Shown in pieces: positions 12,301 through 22,720 of a stretch of 64,000 nt of DNA. The first letter of the stretch is position 1. Every line of letters begins with the position of its first letter. The stretch is from Microbotryum silenes-acaulis (lineage: Eukaryota; Basidiomycota; Microbotryomycetes; Microbotryales; Microbotryaceae): assembly GCA_003665825.1 (NCBI GenBank), contig QPFY01000006.1, positions 1,054,001 to 1,118,000 on the forward strand, written 5' to 3'. Made by a program: the position numbers and the translations under genes. The notes below the pieces were generated by a model, which saw only the letters and a list, made by a program, of their open reading frames with translations, had not been told where the DNA came from and searched no databases.

Positions 12301-12487
12301 CAAACGCAAAGCAATTCGGCTCGCTGGCGAGAGCTTCCCAGTCGAGCGAGCACGATACAACATTGCGAAAGAAGATGAGGTAGGACGTGTGGTTATCACA
12401 GGCAAAAACCCTGTTGAACTCGCTTTAGATGCGAGCGAGGTGAGGGGGAAACGACCTTGGATGTCTCCTTTAGGCAAGGAGCTATAG
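9388..12487 (+). CDS. Cytosolic phospholipase A2-like protein (PLA2c/lysophospholipase fold)
   Basis: A serine lipase of the fungal cPLA2-like family, expected to hydrolyse glycerophospholipids or lysophospholipids. Model of 722 aa, 14 exons: 9388-9472, 9515-9867, 9934-10270, 10347-10425, 10505-10574, 10647-10726, 10792-10889, 10963-10975, 11049-11203, 11263-11500, 11627-11815, 11886-11926, 11994-12187, 12251-12487. All phases agree; the exon at 10963 is 13 nt. Visible motifs are GSGGGMRAN (oxyanion/Arg loop), TAGVSGSCWA with the nucleophile Ser in GxSGS, CRHERPW, WWQWFEMNP, PIHASNEANPF and VDSGMSNN with the catalytic Asp. The 5' end is uncertain: the frame is open upstream without ATG, and the ATG at 9535 is an alternative start. 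Relatives often have an N-terminal membrane or mitochondrial segment, not clearly seen here. Confidence 0.78.
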
Positions 12488-12567
12488 CCATGGGGAAATG
12501 TACATACGTTTCCAGTGCGAGAGACATGAGCTGCACTGATGATGCAAGAGAGCTCGGTGGAGATTTC

Positions 12568-13910
12568 TCAATCCCCATTCCCGGCGACTTGGTACGCTTC
12601 CAAGTCCTGGAGATGTTCGAGGTAGGCCAAGGCGATCGTAACGAGACAGTCGGGGTTGATGTCCAGTGTTTTGGTCCGCTCTCGGTCAACGAGGACTAGA
12701 CCTTTTGTGGAGGAGCTTGAGAGGCTGGAGGATCGAAAAGGGGTGTGAGAGTCAGCTCTAAGACACTGTACCACGAGGATCGCAGCCTGAGTAGACAGAC
12801 TTACGTGATCTCCTCCTCGAACCGCATTATCTCGTCCCCATCTGGGTCAACGACACAGCTCCAGTCGTTCTCCTTGCCCGCGACGACTCGTCTCAGTATA
12901 TGACCTGGTGTCCATCGACTTGTCGTTTGGGATGTCACCCTTTGCGAATGATGAGGCAGTCGAGGTTGGAGAGTGAAATTGACGGTTCGGGTCGAGGGTC
13001 CTTCTTCGGCGTTGGTCGAGACGGCAGCTTGTGTGGTCGTAGTCGCAGGCGTCGACGGGGTATCTAAGGATTTGTCCAGATCACCCGGGTCGTTCAAATT
13101 CATCGCGACACTGACGCTCGTCCCCCCTTCCTCACCCGACTTTACCGCCGGCCGCAAATCAATCTCCTCCCCAATCTTACTCCCAACTTCCAATTCGAAC
13201 TGCAATTCGCCTTCCTTGCCTCTCTTCCCCTTGGCAGCCAAAAGCTGAACGAAAGAATCTTCCGTCGCCTTCTGACCGAGTTGTTCGGGTTTGAGAGGTC
13301 GTACGACGAGGTACCACCCTCTTCGGGGTCGGTGGATCGTCCAGGCGGGTTCATGGCAAGAATTCTGCACAAGGGAGAGATATCATCAGTGCGGGATGGA
13401 TGGTAGGTCGAAGGCTGAGGTATGAATCAGGCTTACGAATACGGTATCGACGATCTCAGTCTCTGTCAATCTCCGCGTCTGAAGAACAAGTCACACAACG
13501 CCCCCCAGCGAGATCGGATGTCAGCTGAGCCCGAATTGCGCGGTCGAACACGTCGCGACACGTTTTTCGAGCGTGAGGCGGTGCCAGGTCGAGTGCTGAC
13601 CTTGGTGAAGAGACGACGGTTATGCTCGTCCTTGAGGATGAAGAGCTCTTGCGATGCATCAGCTTCGTTGCTGCGTCGAACATATGATGTAGCTGGAGTC
13701 AGTTCCAGAACGCCCTCCCTGACTCAGCATGTGGGGGTCGACGTGGCAGCTGCTCCCCGAGCTCTGGCAAGGACGGGAGACTGACCTGCTGAGATGGTAT
13801 TGCAAGAGATCGGAGCAGCGATTCAGATCATTGGCTGAGGCCGACGAGGTCGAGGCTGCGGACGTCATGACGTTGCGGAGTGTCTGTGGGGCGGAGGAAA
13901 ACAGAGGCAT
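12568..13910 (-). CDS. Probable tubby/LURP-one-like lipid-binding protein
   Basis: A 317-aa protein with five exons: 13786-13910, 13601-13670, 13437-13478, 12805-13364, 12568-12724 (minus strand, phases consistent). Start at ATG 13908-13910 (MPLFSSAPQ). The order of short beta-type segments, FILKDEHNRRLFTK, EPAWTIHRPRRGWYLVVRP, CVVDPDGDEIMRFEEE and GLVLVDRERT, followed by a hydrophobic C-terminal helix (VTIALAYLEHLQDLEAY), resembles the tubby C-terminal/LURP-one/scramblase-like fold, which often binds membrane lipids. This assignment is by pattern, not by a diagnostic motif. A low-complexity Thr/Ala insert lies about residues 185-215. It ends 81 nt from the phospholipase stop, tail to tail. 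Confidence 0.6.
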
Positions 13911-14098
13911 GAGCGCGAGTGCGACATCAGGCGACGCCACTGTTTGGCATGTCCGTGACAGTCCCGTGACAGTCCCGTGACTGCTCCGGTGACTGCCCCT
14001 GACTCGATTTCAATTTTGGCACGCTCTCTGTCTCCTCTGTGATGGGTCACTGGTCGCCTAGCGCCTCTTCTCATATGACTGCCCAATCCTAGGCGAGA

Positions 14099-15628
14099 AT
14101 GTCCGTACAGCTCTTACACTCCCACGATATACGGTACGCCGACTCGGCGCCGAGTCAACCCTCCGATTCCTCATCATTCCTCCTCGGCCCTCTAGACTCG
14201 CTCGTCACACCTACCATTCCTATCGCTATCTTGTTCGTATACATCAAGCCCGCACATCATGCGTCCTCATCCTTCATGCCTCTACAACGCATCAAGCAAG
14301 CCCTATCGATCGTCTTGGCTTCGTATCCTCACTTGACCGGTCGACTCGAACTCGATCCTCAAACCGGCGTGCGAAGTATCATCAACTTGAACAAGGGTGC
14401 CAATCTACTCGAAGCCACCTGCTCTGAACCTCTCGACGAATGGATCCTACAACATCCGCCCGGGACCTCCCCCTGCGACCCTTCGAGACCCATTTCGAAA
14501 ACTCTGTTCGCCCCTTTCCAGCCCACGCTCGAGTACGTCTGCAGTCACGCCGTCTTGACGATCCAACATACCACCTTCGCATGCGGTGGAGTGTCGTTGG
14601 GCTTTCGATGGCTTCATACCTTGTGCGATGCTCAAGGAGCGATTCAATTTGTGCAAGATTTCGCGAGGGTTTATCGGGAGATTGGGGAGGAGTTGGAAAG
14701 AGGGCCGTGTATCGAGTCCTTCATGAGTAGCCTGGGCTCGTTTGAAAAGGACGAGAGGAAGATGATATTGGACTTCAAGCCCGAGAAGTACCACATCGAT
14801 CAGCCTACGTCCGCCGAGACCGAGCCGACAAGCCCAAAGAACGACAATTCCGACGGAGCTCCCGATGAAACATCTGATCCCGTGGTGGGACGATTCATTC
14901 ATTTCACTGCGGCTTCACTCTTAAAGATCAAGGCAACAGCTACCGACCCGACATCAAAATCCTGGATATCGACCTTTGATGCCCTATCTGCCCACCTACT
15001 TCAACGAGTCTACCTCTCTCGAACCTCCGCCAGTCAGCGGCGAGCAGAAGACAACCCCTCGACAGCACCCCTACCGAACTTCCTGACACCTCTCAACTTG
15101 AGATCAAGGTTCGGAGAAGCCCTTCTCCCACCTCGATATTTTGGCAACGCCCTCCAATCCGTGTACACCGACTTGGACCCTCTCCTTCTCTCCACCCCGA
15201 ACTCTCTTCCCGAGCTAGCCCGACAAATTCATTCTCTGACCGATACGACTCAGAACACCTCCTTCATCACCTCCACCCTCCGAACCCTGTCCTGGATCGC
15301 TCTACAACCCAACAAGCTCCTCATTCGCGATGAATTTGAATACCGTCCAGGAGGGACCCTAATGCTGAGCCATTGGGGGAAGTTCGATGTCTATAACCCC
15401 CTTGAATTCGGGTTCGGGTTCGAGAAAGCGGGGGTTGGTCCAAGTCGGGTGATGACGCCTTTCACGGAAATATCGCTCTTGGATGGATTGGGGTACCTGC
15501 TGCCCGTTTCTCCTGGGATCGAAGGAGGGGGGTTGGAGCTTGCTCTGGCCCTACAGAAGAGTACGTGGGACGTGTTGGATCAGGACCCGGTGTGGGGGGA
15601 GTTCGTAGCGAACCAGTTCGTGCAGTGA
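14099..15628 (+). CDS. BAHD-type acyltransferase (transferase family)
   Basis: A 509-aa intronless gene. The N-terminal half has the two-domain acyl-CoA transferase pattern: hydrophobic strands, then IVLASYPHLTGRLELD, then the catalytic HxxxD motif as H173-T-L-C-D177. The usual structural DFGWG motif near the C-terminus is represented by a divergent GKFDVYNPLEFGFG. Family members move acyl groups from CoA to hydroxyl or amino acceptors; in fungi they act on mycotoxins, alcohols and other secondary metabolites. The acceptor cannot be predicted and there is no neighbouring biosynthetic cluster. A polar linker (about residues 240-265) separates the two halves. Being intronless is unusual here but FOL3 is too. 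Confidence 0.78.
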   Translation: MSVQLLHSHDIRYADSAPSQPSDSSSFLLGPLDSLVTPTIPIAILFVYIKPAHHASSSFMPLQRIKQALSIVLASYPHLTGRLELDPQTGVRSIINLNKGANLLEATCSEPLDEWILQHPPGTSPCDPSRPISKTLFAPFQPTLEYVCSHAVLTIQHTTFACGGVSLGFRWLHTLCDAQGAIQFVQDFARVYREIGEELERGPCIESFMSSLGSFEKDERKMILDFKPEKYHIDQPTSAETEPTSPKNDNSDGAPDETSDPVVGRFIHFTAASLLKIKATATDPTSKSWISTFDALSAHLLQRVYLSRTSASQRRAEDNPSTAPLPNFLTPLNLRSRFGEALLPPRYFGNALQSVYTDLDPLLLSTPNSLPELARQIHSLTDTTQNTSFITSTLRTLSWIALQPNKLLIRDEFEYRPGGTLMLSHWGKFDVYNPLEFGFGFEKAGVGPSRVMTPFTEISLLDGLGYLLPVSPGIEGGGLELALALQKSTWDVLDQDPVWGEFVANQFVQ

Positions 15629-15736
15629 GACACAGGAACGGGACGGAGTAACATGAATAGTCTCATCACAACAAATGAAACAACACAAGGATGTCTAGAG
15701 GAGAGAGTAGAGTGAGAAGGCAGGTTTTGGTCGTTT

Positions 15737-15768
15737 TGGGTAGGGTGGGGTAGGGTAGGGTAGGGGGG
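15737..15768 (+). repeat. G-rich GGGTA tract, possible G-quadruplex
   Basis: Six G runs of at least three, spaced by TA or T, form a tract of GGGTAGGGTGGGG type. It lies between the convergent stops of the acyltransferase and the bHLH gene, so it would be in the 3' UTR of the plus-strand transcript. The pattern fits the intramolecular G-quadruplex rule and looks telomere-like, but it is too short to be a telomere. Confidence 0.7.
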
Positions 15769-15936
15769 CGTGGTAATTGTGATACTTCTCCGGGCGAGAG
15801 GATGAGAGAGAAGCGAGGAGATCCGGAAGCTTGGGGGAACAAGGGATACACTACGATGATGTGGATAGGTGGGAATCGAAACTTGGCCGAGACATGTGTT
15901 TGTTAAAGGGTTCTGTGCCGAGCGATGTCTCTTGCC

Positions 15937-17140
15937 TCATCGGCCTTCCAACCTCGACCTCTTGGGCTCACTTCCACCATGTTCACCACCCCCATCGACC
16001 TCACCCCTCTTCCCGTTCTGCATCCTTGCGATGCTCAACTCCTCCCTCAGCTTCTCCACCTCCCTCTTGAGATCGCTCGTCGTCTGATCCGACAATAACT
16101 TCTCCAAGGTCCATTTCTCGATCAGGGTCGCCTCCTTGTCCTTGAGTGTTGCCTCCCTGTCCTTGAGTTGTTGGATGTACTGCACCGCGCGGGAGAGGAT
16201 TGAGCCCTTATTCTTCTCACAGCCGGGGACGATGTTCTTGAGCTCGTTGATGCCTTCGTTGATCGTTTCGCGTCGGCGGCGTTCGACTTCTTTCTGTGGA
16301 CGGCTCGGATGAGGGTTGGATGTGGGTCAGTGTTCAGTCGCTTTGCATCAAACGAGAAAGGCAGAAAGCAGACGAACATGGTTATCTTTCCTGGTCCTGT
16401 TCCACTCCTGCTCGGTATGCAGCTTCTGCCCACCTTCCTCATCATCCCCATTCGCCGCTGCCGCTCCATTCCCATTGGCGGCCGCGCCGGCCGCACTTGT
16501 CGAAGCATTCGCATTGCCCGTCGAAGCTCCAGTAGTGGAGGCCTCCTTCTTGGCGGCCCTGGCCTGGTTCTTCTTGCCCTTGCTTTTCCCATTCGTAGCC
16601 GCAGGGGCTGTAGCGTTCGCCGTGTAGGACTCGTCGTTGTCCTCCGAGGAGTCGGCATCAGAACCGTTCTCGGAAGACGCTCGCGAGTCGTTGCGACCCG
16701 CAGAGTTAGCGCTCGCATTCGTCGTACCGACCGTAGCGGAAGGGTCGATGGTCGTCGAAGCCTGTGCGGCTGAGCCTGTTCGACCGTTCCATGTCGGAGG
16801 CTGGGGAGCTTGTTGATGTGGCTGCGACGCGATGCTCGCAGAGAGGTTGCGCGTAGAAGGACCGGTTCCGTTGGTCTTGTTGCCGTCGGCTTTACCCTTG
16901 GCCGTCGCGGAGGAGTCGACATTCTTGTCGGCCGCGGCAGGGGTTTCGACGGCGTTCTTCTTGCCGCCCTTTTTCGAAGAGGGCGCAGCAGCGGTGCGTC
17001 TGTCCGCGCGGACGTTGGCCGTCAGTCATGAAAGCACATACTTGGTCGATGCCTGGGGTGCCTGACCAAACTCACTCGCTCGAGCGTGCACCCGCAGCGT
17101 TCGAACCCCTCTTCTTGGGCAAAGGTTGTTGTTGGGCCAT
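15937..17140 (-). CDS. bHLH (leucine zipper) transcription factor
   Basis: A 347-aa model with exons 17076-17140, 16378-16999, 15937-16293. The DNA-binding domain is in the last exon: NHKEVERRRRETINEGINEL, with His, Glu and Arg in the 5-9-13 positions that read CACGTG-type E-boxes, followed by loop residues IVPGCEKN, helix 2 SRAVQYIQQLKD and a leucine/coiled-coil extension to about residue 320. The preceding 230 residues are low-complexity Ala/Ser/Asn/Gly. The arrangement resembles Cbf1 and USF-like fungal factors that control sulfur, respiratory or lipid genes; the exact orthologue is not decided. The second intron uses GTTCGT. A splice acceptor sits exactly before the chosen ATG, so an upstream exon at 17947-18024 may be the true start (see the separate entry). 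Confidence 0.82.
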
Positions 17141-18710
17141 CTATCACGCGAGAAGAGAGTAGTGGTCAGTGCATGGCGTATGAGTTGATGTCAAGGCCAG
17201 GTCACGTGTTTTCAGTTGTCTAGCTCCTATCACGAGCAACCCCTGTACCCCTGAAAGGAAGTATCGCCAAGGTGGGGTAAATCCCTGACCCCTGAGCGAG
17301 AGCGGCAGCGGGACCGAGAGCCGCCGCGGCAGCTGGCGGCAGTGGCTGGGGCCGTCGCCGCCGCCGCCGCCCGTGCGCCCCGCTGCTGGGCCAGAGGCGA
17401 AAAGCGGGTCGTCACGTGGGAAAAAGCCCGCCCAGGCTCGTGGGCACACGGTCCAGTCCGCCCAGGGGTTGTGAGAAGTATCGGTGGGTTGGCGAGAGAC
17501 TCATACACCAGTAGCAGCTACAGAGTGTATTCTAGACGAATGTGGTGGCGGTCATCGCGGATATGGATGACTGCAGGAAGCGCAGGAGGCCGAGGTCACG
17601 CCGACGAGTGCGTCGTTGTCGAGGGGACTGGGTACGGGGTAAGGCGAGAACGCTGCCGCAGCACACATCTCGTGACCTGAGGTGGGCGAGACGATGGAGA
17701 CGATGGTCCATAGCCCCCCCGAAGCCCGGTGGCAGGCCGTACGAAGCAGCATCACTGGCGAGTGTGAACCCAACAAAGTACACTAGACATCGGAGCACGG
17801 CATTCCGGTGGGTTCGAGGTGCAGCAGCAGCAGGGAGCAGCACCCTTGGACACCGACCGAGGGACGCGTTGGAGCAGCACACCCGCACGGGAGAGCGAGA
17901 GACAGCGACAGCGGAGCCGAATACAGAGGCCAAGAAGAGCACTGACCGTGGTGAGCAAGTTGGCTAGGGTATGATCATCCGCAGTCGGGGCGGATCCGTT
18001 GCCGTTCGAGTTGTAGGGAGCCATAGTCAAGCGTAAAGAGAGGTCGAGAGAGCGCTGGGGGAAAGAAACCCGTTTTGAGGTGGACAAGGCGTGGTGATGG
18101 GCGGCTACCGGGTGGCGATCTGTTGGAGTGAATTTCTGCGGGGTAGACAGGATCGATGTCGCGCGTAGAAAAAAGGACGATGAGTAGAGTAGGACGGTAT
18201 CGAAGGTGTCTTCGGGCGGGAAGAAGCGGTAAAGATAGAGTCCGGCGGCGGCAACGCGGGCGGGCGAAGCCGTCTTTGATTTGAGCCCGCTTGTCACGTG
18301 GACGGCGTACGGCGGAGCGGAGGGTTCCTTTGAGCCGAGCTAGGCTGACCGCTTGAAAGTTGAAAAGTCGAGTCGCATCCACCTCTCGGACCCTTCAACT
18401 TGGTGCTTACAAGAAAAGCCCACAGTACCTTTCGTTTGATGCTGCTGCTGAGCGTAGCTTTTGGAAAGTGCGTGTCGCCTGACATCAGCTGAGTTCCCAC
18501 TGCACTTTCCACAGGCCCGCACAGTGCACACTGCGCCCGGGCTTGGCCTCGATCACGTGCGCGCCGCCCATCGGAGGAAGCACTCTGCTGGGCGTGCTGG
18601 GGCGGGCGAAAGCGCGCGTCACTTTTTGAGACAAGTCCCGGCGCTCACTTACTGTGAGCTTATCGACTCTCGTCGTGTGCCCTCGCCTCAGATACAGGAT
18701 CAGGTCCATC
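17141..18710. other. Long 5' region between bHLH factor and OXA1
   Basis: Apart from the candidate exon at 17947-18024, no gene is supported. The part at 17280-17420 is very GC-rich with a GCC/GCCGCC run. The remainder probably combines the bHLH leader or intron with divergent promoters for it and OXA1. Confidence 0.45.
17947..18024 (-). CDS. Candidate upstream first exon of the bHLH gene
   Basis: ATG at 18022-18024 opens 26 codons (MAPYNSNGNGSAPTADD and so on to LLTT) ending at a GTCAGT donor. The donor is phase 0, and the acceptor GTGATAG abuts the ATG of the 17140 exon, also in phase 0. Joining them adds 26 residues of the same Asn/Gly/Ser character to the bHLH protein, at the cost of an intron of about 806 nt. 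Alternatively it is an upstream ORF in a long leader. No other partner exon was found. Confidence 0.4.
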
Positions 18711-20785
18711 ATGTCCGTAGCAAGCTCCTCCCTGAGGACAACACGGAGGCTCTTGGTCGATACGAGGTCAGTCTAGTGCATCGATCTCCACACGTTCTCC
18801 CTCCGCAAGGCTCGATTCGTACGGGGAAAAATCTCCGATCCAGCATCCAATTACATCGATCCGCGCACGCATCAGAGGGGACCGCCGTTCTCTTCCTCCA
18901 ATTATATGAGCTCATGTGGACTGAGACGCTCTACAAGCTCTACAACGCCTCCCCTCGAGCCGTCCGCCCCTTCGCAACCCATCGAGCTCACACACGTCTT
19001 GCGTCTCACGGTCTCACGATCCGCTACAGGACACTGACGCATCACCTGACTCGATCGACCACAGTTTGGCCCATGCTTCATACTCTGCGATCGCCTCATC
19101 GAGCTCGCTCTTCCTCGCTCGACCCATCGTCAGGTATGTCTCGTCTTCCCCTTGCGGGCTCAGTCCTGCTTGACGACGAGTTCCCAGCCGTGAGCCCTTG
19201 CTGACCTGGAGGTCGCACCCTCTTTTCCAGATCCTTCTCCGCGTCTACCTCATCCTCCTCAACGCGAGCACTTGTCATCTCAGGTCGAAGGAATTGGGAA
19301 CCGTTGAGCAAAGCCGGCATCTCGGCTCGTCGAGGATTCGCATCCAGCTCCATCAGTGCAGGTTGGATTCCTTCGTTTCAGTGGCGTAGCAATCCTGCGG
19401 CCACCGAAGTGACATCAGCGAGTAACGGTACTGGTTTCGTTCCCGAGCATTCTGCGGCTGCACCCACACCAGGTGCCGCCGACATCGTTACGCCGTCCCC
19501 GGCGCCACCTTCGACAACAACGACGCCCGCGGAGCCTTCCGTTTCAGCAGCGGCTACAGCCCCACCACAGACATCATCTACCGCCGCCGAAGCCGTCAAC
19601 ACATCCGCAGATGCTGCTGCGACTGCGACCGAGCCCACCTTTTATCTCCCTGGCGACTCGCACATCTTTTCCGGAACGCTCGATCTCACTTCCCTGGCTG
19701 GAGCATGGGGTCCCCACCCGATCCAGCGTCTCCAAGCTATGTTCCTCCACCTCCACGAATCGTTCCCCTTGATCGCACCAACGACCGGTCTCCCATGGTA
19801 CATCCTCATCCCGACGGTCACGATCGGTTTGCGCATGCTCCTCTTTTGGTTCCAAGTCCGCGCCAACGCCAACGCCGCTCGTCTGGCCATCATTCAACCC
19901 CAGATGTTGGCTGGGATGGAAAAGGTCAAACAGGCCAAAGCTCGCAACGACATGACTAGTGCTCAAGCCGCGCAAATGGAGACGGCGGCGTTGATGAAGA
20001 GGCACAAAGTCAACCCGATCAAGAACCTCGTCTTCCCTTTGGCGCAGGGCACGGTCTTTATGGTCATGTTCTTTGCTTTGAAGGGCTTGGCGAATGCCGG
20101 TTTGCCCTCGATGGCACAGGAAGGTTTCGGATGGGTGCAGGACCTGACGCAGCGTGATCCGACGTGGGCGCTGCCGATCGCTTCGAGTGCTCTGACGTTG
20201 GCAACCCTGGAACTAGGCGTCGACAAGACGACGACGGTGCAAACGACGACGACCAAGAACATGAAGATGGCGTTCCGCTTCTTGCTCGTTATCTCGATTC
20301 CCTTCATCGGTTACTTCCCCGCCGCACTCTTGTTGTTCTGGTGCACCAACAACTCCATCTCGTTGCTCCAATCCCAAATCCTTAAACTCGAACCCGTCAG
20401 AGCCTTCTTCAACATCCCAACACCGCCTCCCAAGGCTTTGCCTGGTCAAAAGGGTTACATCAAAGAACCTTCTTTCTCTGAAGCGTTCAAAAACATGCAA
20501 ACCGCGACCAAGGAGATGTCGGAGCAAGCGGCTGAGAAATCGAGGGCCCATAAGGAGTCCAAGAACAAAGACGGGCAACAGCTCGCCAGGGCCGAAATGT
20601 ACGTCCCGACGAACCATAGCAGCAAAATTGGTAAGGTTGAGGAGATCGCGAGGAGTTTGACGCCCGATGGGACGCTCAAGGGTGCCAAGGGCGTGACCAG
20701 GGCCGAGTCGCCTATTGATTTGCAGGATGAGAAGATCAGGAGGGTGCAGGCTGCGAGGGAACGCAGGCACAAGATGAAGCAGTAG
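18711..20785 (+). CDS. OXA1: Mitochondrial inner-membrane insertase OXA1
   Basis: Member of the YidC/Oxa1/Alb3 family; it inserts mitochondrially encoded and some imported proteins into the inner membrane. Exons 18711-18766, 19065-19133, 19231-20785, product 559 aa, phases consistent. The first two small exons give a Ser/Arg-rich presequence (MSVASSSLRTTRRLL; FLARPIVR), followed by a low-complexity linker. The core begins near the segment GLPWYILIPTVTIGLRMLLF and includes QPQMLAGMEKVKQAK, HKVNPIKNLVFPLAQG, the span at IPFIGYFPAALLLFWCTNN and a C-terminal charged matrix tail (KIRRVQAARERRHKMKQ) of the kind that binds mitoribosomes. The alternative of a longer second exon was rejected because it breaks phase. 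Confidence 0.92.
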
Positions 20786-22720
20786 ACATGGCCCTATCGA
20801 ACGACACGCAATGTACCCCCTTTCATAATCACTAGTCCAGGCAGAACGACTCGTGCTGTGGCGTGGCAAATACCTAGTTCCCCGCGTTTGTCAAGGCGGG
20901 AGGGAGACATGTCCCTCAGGCGCAGTCAATCCTGGCAAGTCCCAAACTAGTCCTAGTGTACTCGTCTAAGTGCACGGGCCGAATAACTGGTCACACACCT
21001 TTCCTCTACTCGTACATCCTATTAGAACACGTAAGGTCATATGTCGAGCTGCACCAGGGAAGCGATGCAAGTTACAGATTGAAGTGATGAAGAGGGCCGG
21101 GTAACGATCGCCCCGGGCACAAAATCCTAATGAAGCCTGCTTATTTTCATGCCCTTGTCTCTACTCTCGACCTTGCATTTGCCTCAACTTCCCGCATGAA
21201 TTCGGACCCGCCGCTGCCGCCTCGAGCGCGCTACATATTTAAACTCGAGAGGAACTTCGACGCCGCTGAGTCTACCGCGTCAATTTTCTCTGAAACTACC
21301 GTTCATCAACCTAAACAAGGCGCAACTCATCGGTGAGGTGATCCGGGATGGGGTATGGACGACCTGTGTCCACTTCAACTCGAGCTGGCGCACATGCTCT
21401 CCGCCTCGCAATTTCAATGCCTCGAGAGCAGCGATCGATAGGCAGTCGTCGCTAGGTCGAGGAGCGAAGGAGGGGCAGCTCCATTTGAGGTGGGCAGAGC
21501 ACTTTCATCCGGCTTTTCGAAACACGCTCAGCCATGGGCTAAGCCTCGTTCACAGGTCGCTGAACGGAAGTTGGGGGGGTTCCCGCGGTAGAAGTCTTTC
21601 GTACGCGCGAAGATCCGCTCGAATTTGGATATGTGACGTACCCGGATCATGACGGGCTTGCAGGGTAGTACGCGGCTGTCCGTTAGAGGTGACCACTGAT
21701 GTGCAAGGTAGACGAGCGCGTCAATTCGGTGGAGAAGAGGAGGGAGAGCTGGAGGGAGGCGCTCGCTGTGATCGCGTCGTTTTGAACAGCGAGAGCGTAA
21801 TGATAGGTATCGATACCTAATGCAAGAACGCCGCCTGGCCAGCGACCAATTTTTCTCCTATCAAACGACGCACTAGGTATTATGATGAGCGGGCTTTATC
21901 CGGAACATCATTTCTCCGCCGACACGCGGGTGACTCCTCGAGCCAGCCACCGAAGGAAAAAAGGAGTGCGAGAATTTTGGCCCCGGTGTAACCCTCGGAT
22001 CGACTGCAACGAGATGCCGCGAGTGGCAGCACCCGAGATAATCACTTATCGCTTAAATGCGACATTTCGACAGATCACGCGCGGATATCATTTAGTCCGG
22101 AGACTTCAACCGAGCGCTCATACCATGGGGAGCGGATACTTGGGGCCAGGCCAAACACCCGCCTCGGCGATTTTGTACAAGCCATCTCTATGTAGTTGCC
22201 TGGTCCCCACCAGTTGAGTGGTTAAGAGAGGAAGGTAAATAATAGTAACCGTAGTTCGGCGTTCTGTACGTCGGGAAGCCTCGGTAGAAAATCACTTGTG
22301 CCGGCTCGCCGAGGCGACCGTGCGCGCTGTGAAATGATCGTGCGACACCTCCTGTTCGTCACCGGAACTCGGATGAAACGTCTGCCTAGAGCCATGTGTG
22401 CACCAGCGTTAATTGTAAAACGTCAGTGACCGAGGGTCTTGGCTACCACAATCCATATATCGAGATGAAAAGGTGGAGTTAGCTCGTGTCATGGCGTGAT
22501 AAGTGAATGGTGGCCTGATTGACGAGGCGGACAACGAGGCGCGGTTTGATAGGCGGGGTTCTCGGGTTGGTGAGCTCAGGAAACGCAACCGGCAATCGGG
22601 GGGCGGCCAGGAGCGCCTCACTTCCGTTGTGGTTGTGAATGGCGATCAAGAAGCCTCCCTGCGTCGAATCCGCTGTAAATCCTTTTGGGTGACATTCCAC
22701 TCCCCAAAGTACAACAAGGT
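20786..22720. other. 1.9-kb gene-poor intergenic region
   Basis: The longest stretch here without a supported gene. Only short frames occur and none has a recognisable domain. It contains a 16-bp perfect palindrome at 21804-21819 (TAGGTATCGATACCTA). It is bounded by the OXA1 3' end and the 3' end of the F-box gene, so it is not required as a promoter for either. A non-coding RNA or a decayed gene is possible but nothing specific supports this. Confidence 0.5.

Noticed and set aside
16122..16922. Minus-strand frame of 266 codons rich in Arg/Pro within the bHLH gene
   Set aside because: It is a frame-shifted reading of the Ala/Ser/Asn-rich exon 2; the chosen frame joins the bHLH exon in phase.
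18461..19204. Plus-strand open frame of 247 codons over the OXA1 5' region
   Set aside because: It has no ATG-led family features and conflicts with the phased exon chain that yields a proper OXA1 presequence; it covers introns 1 and 2.
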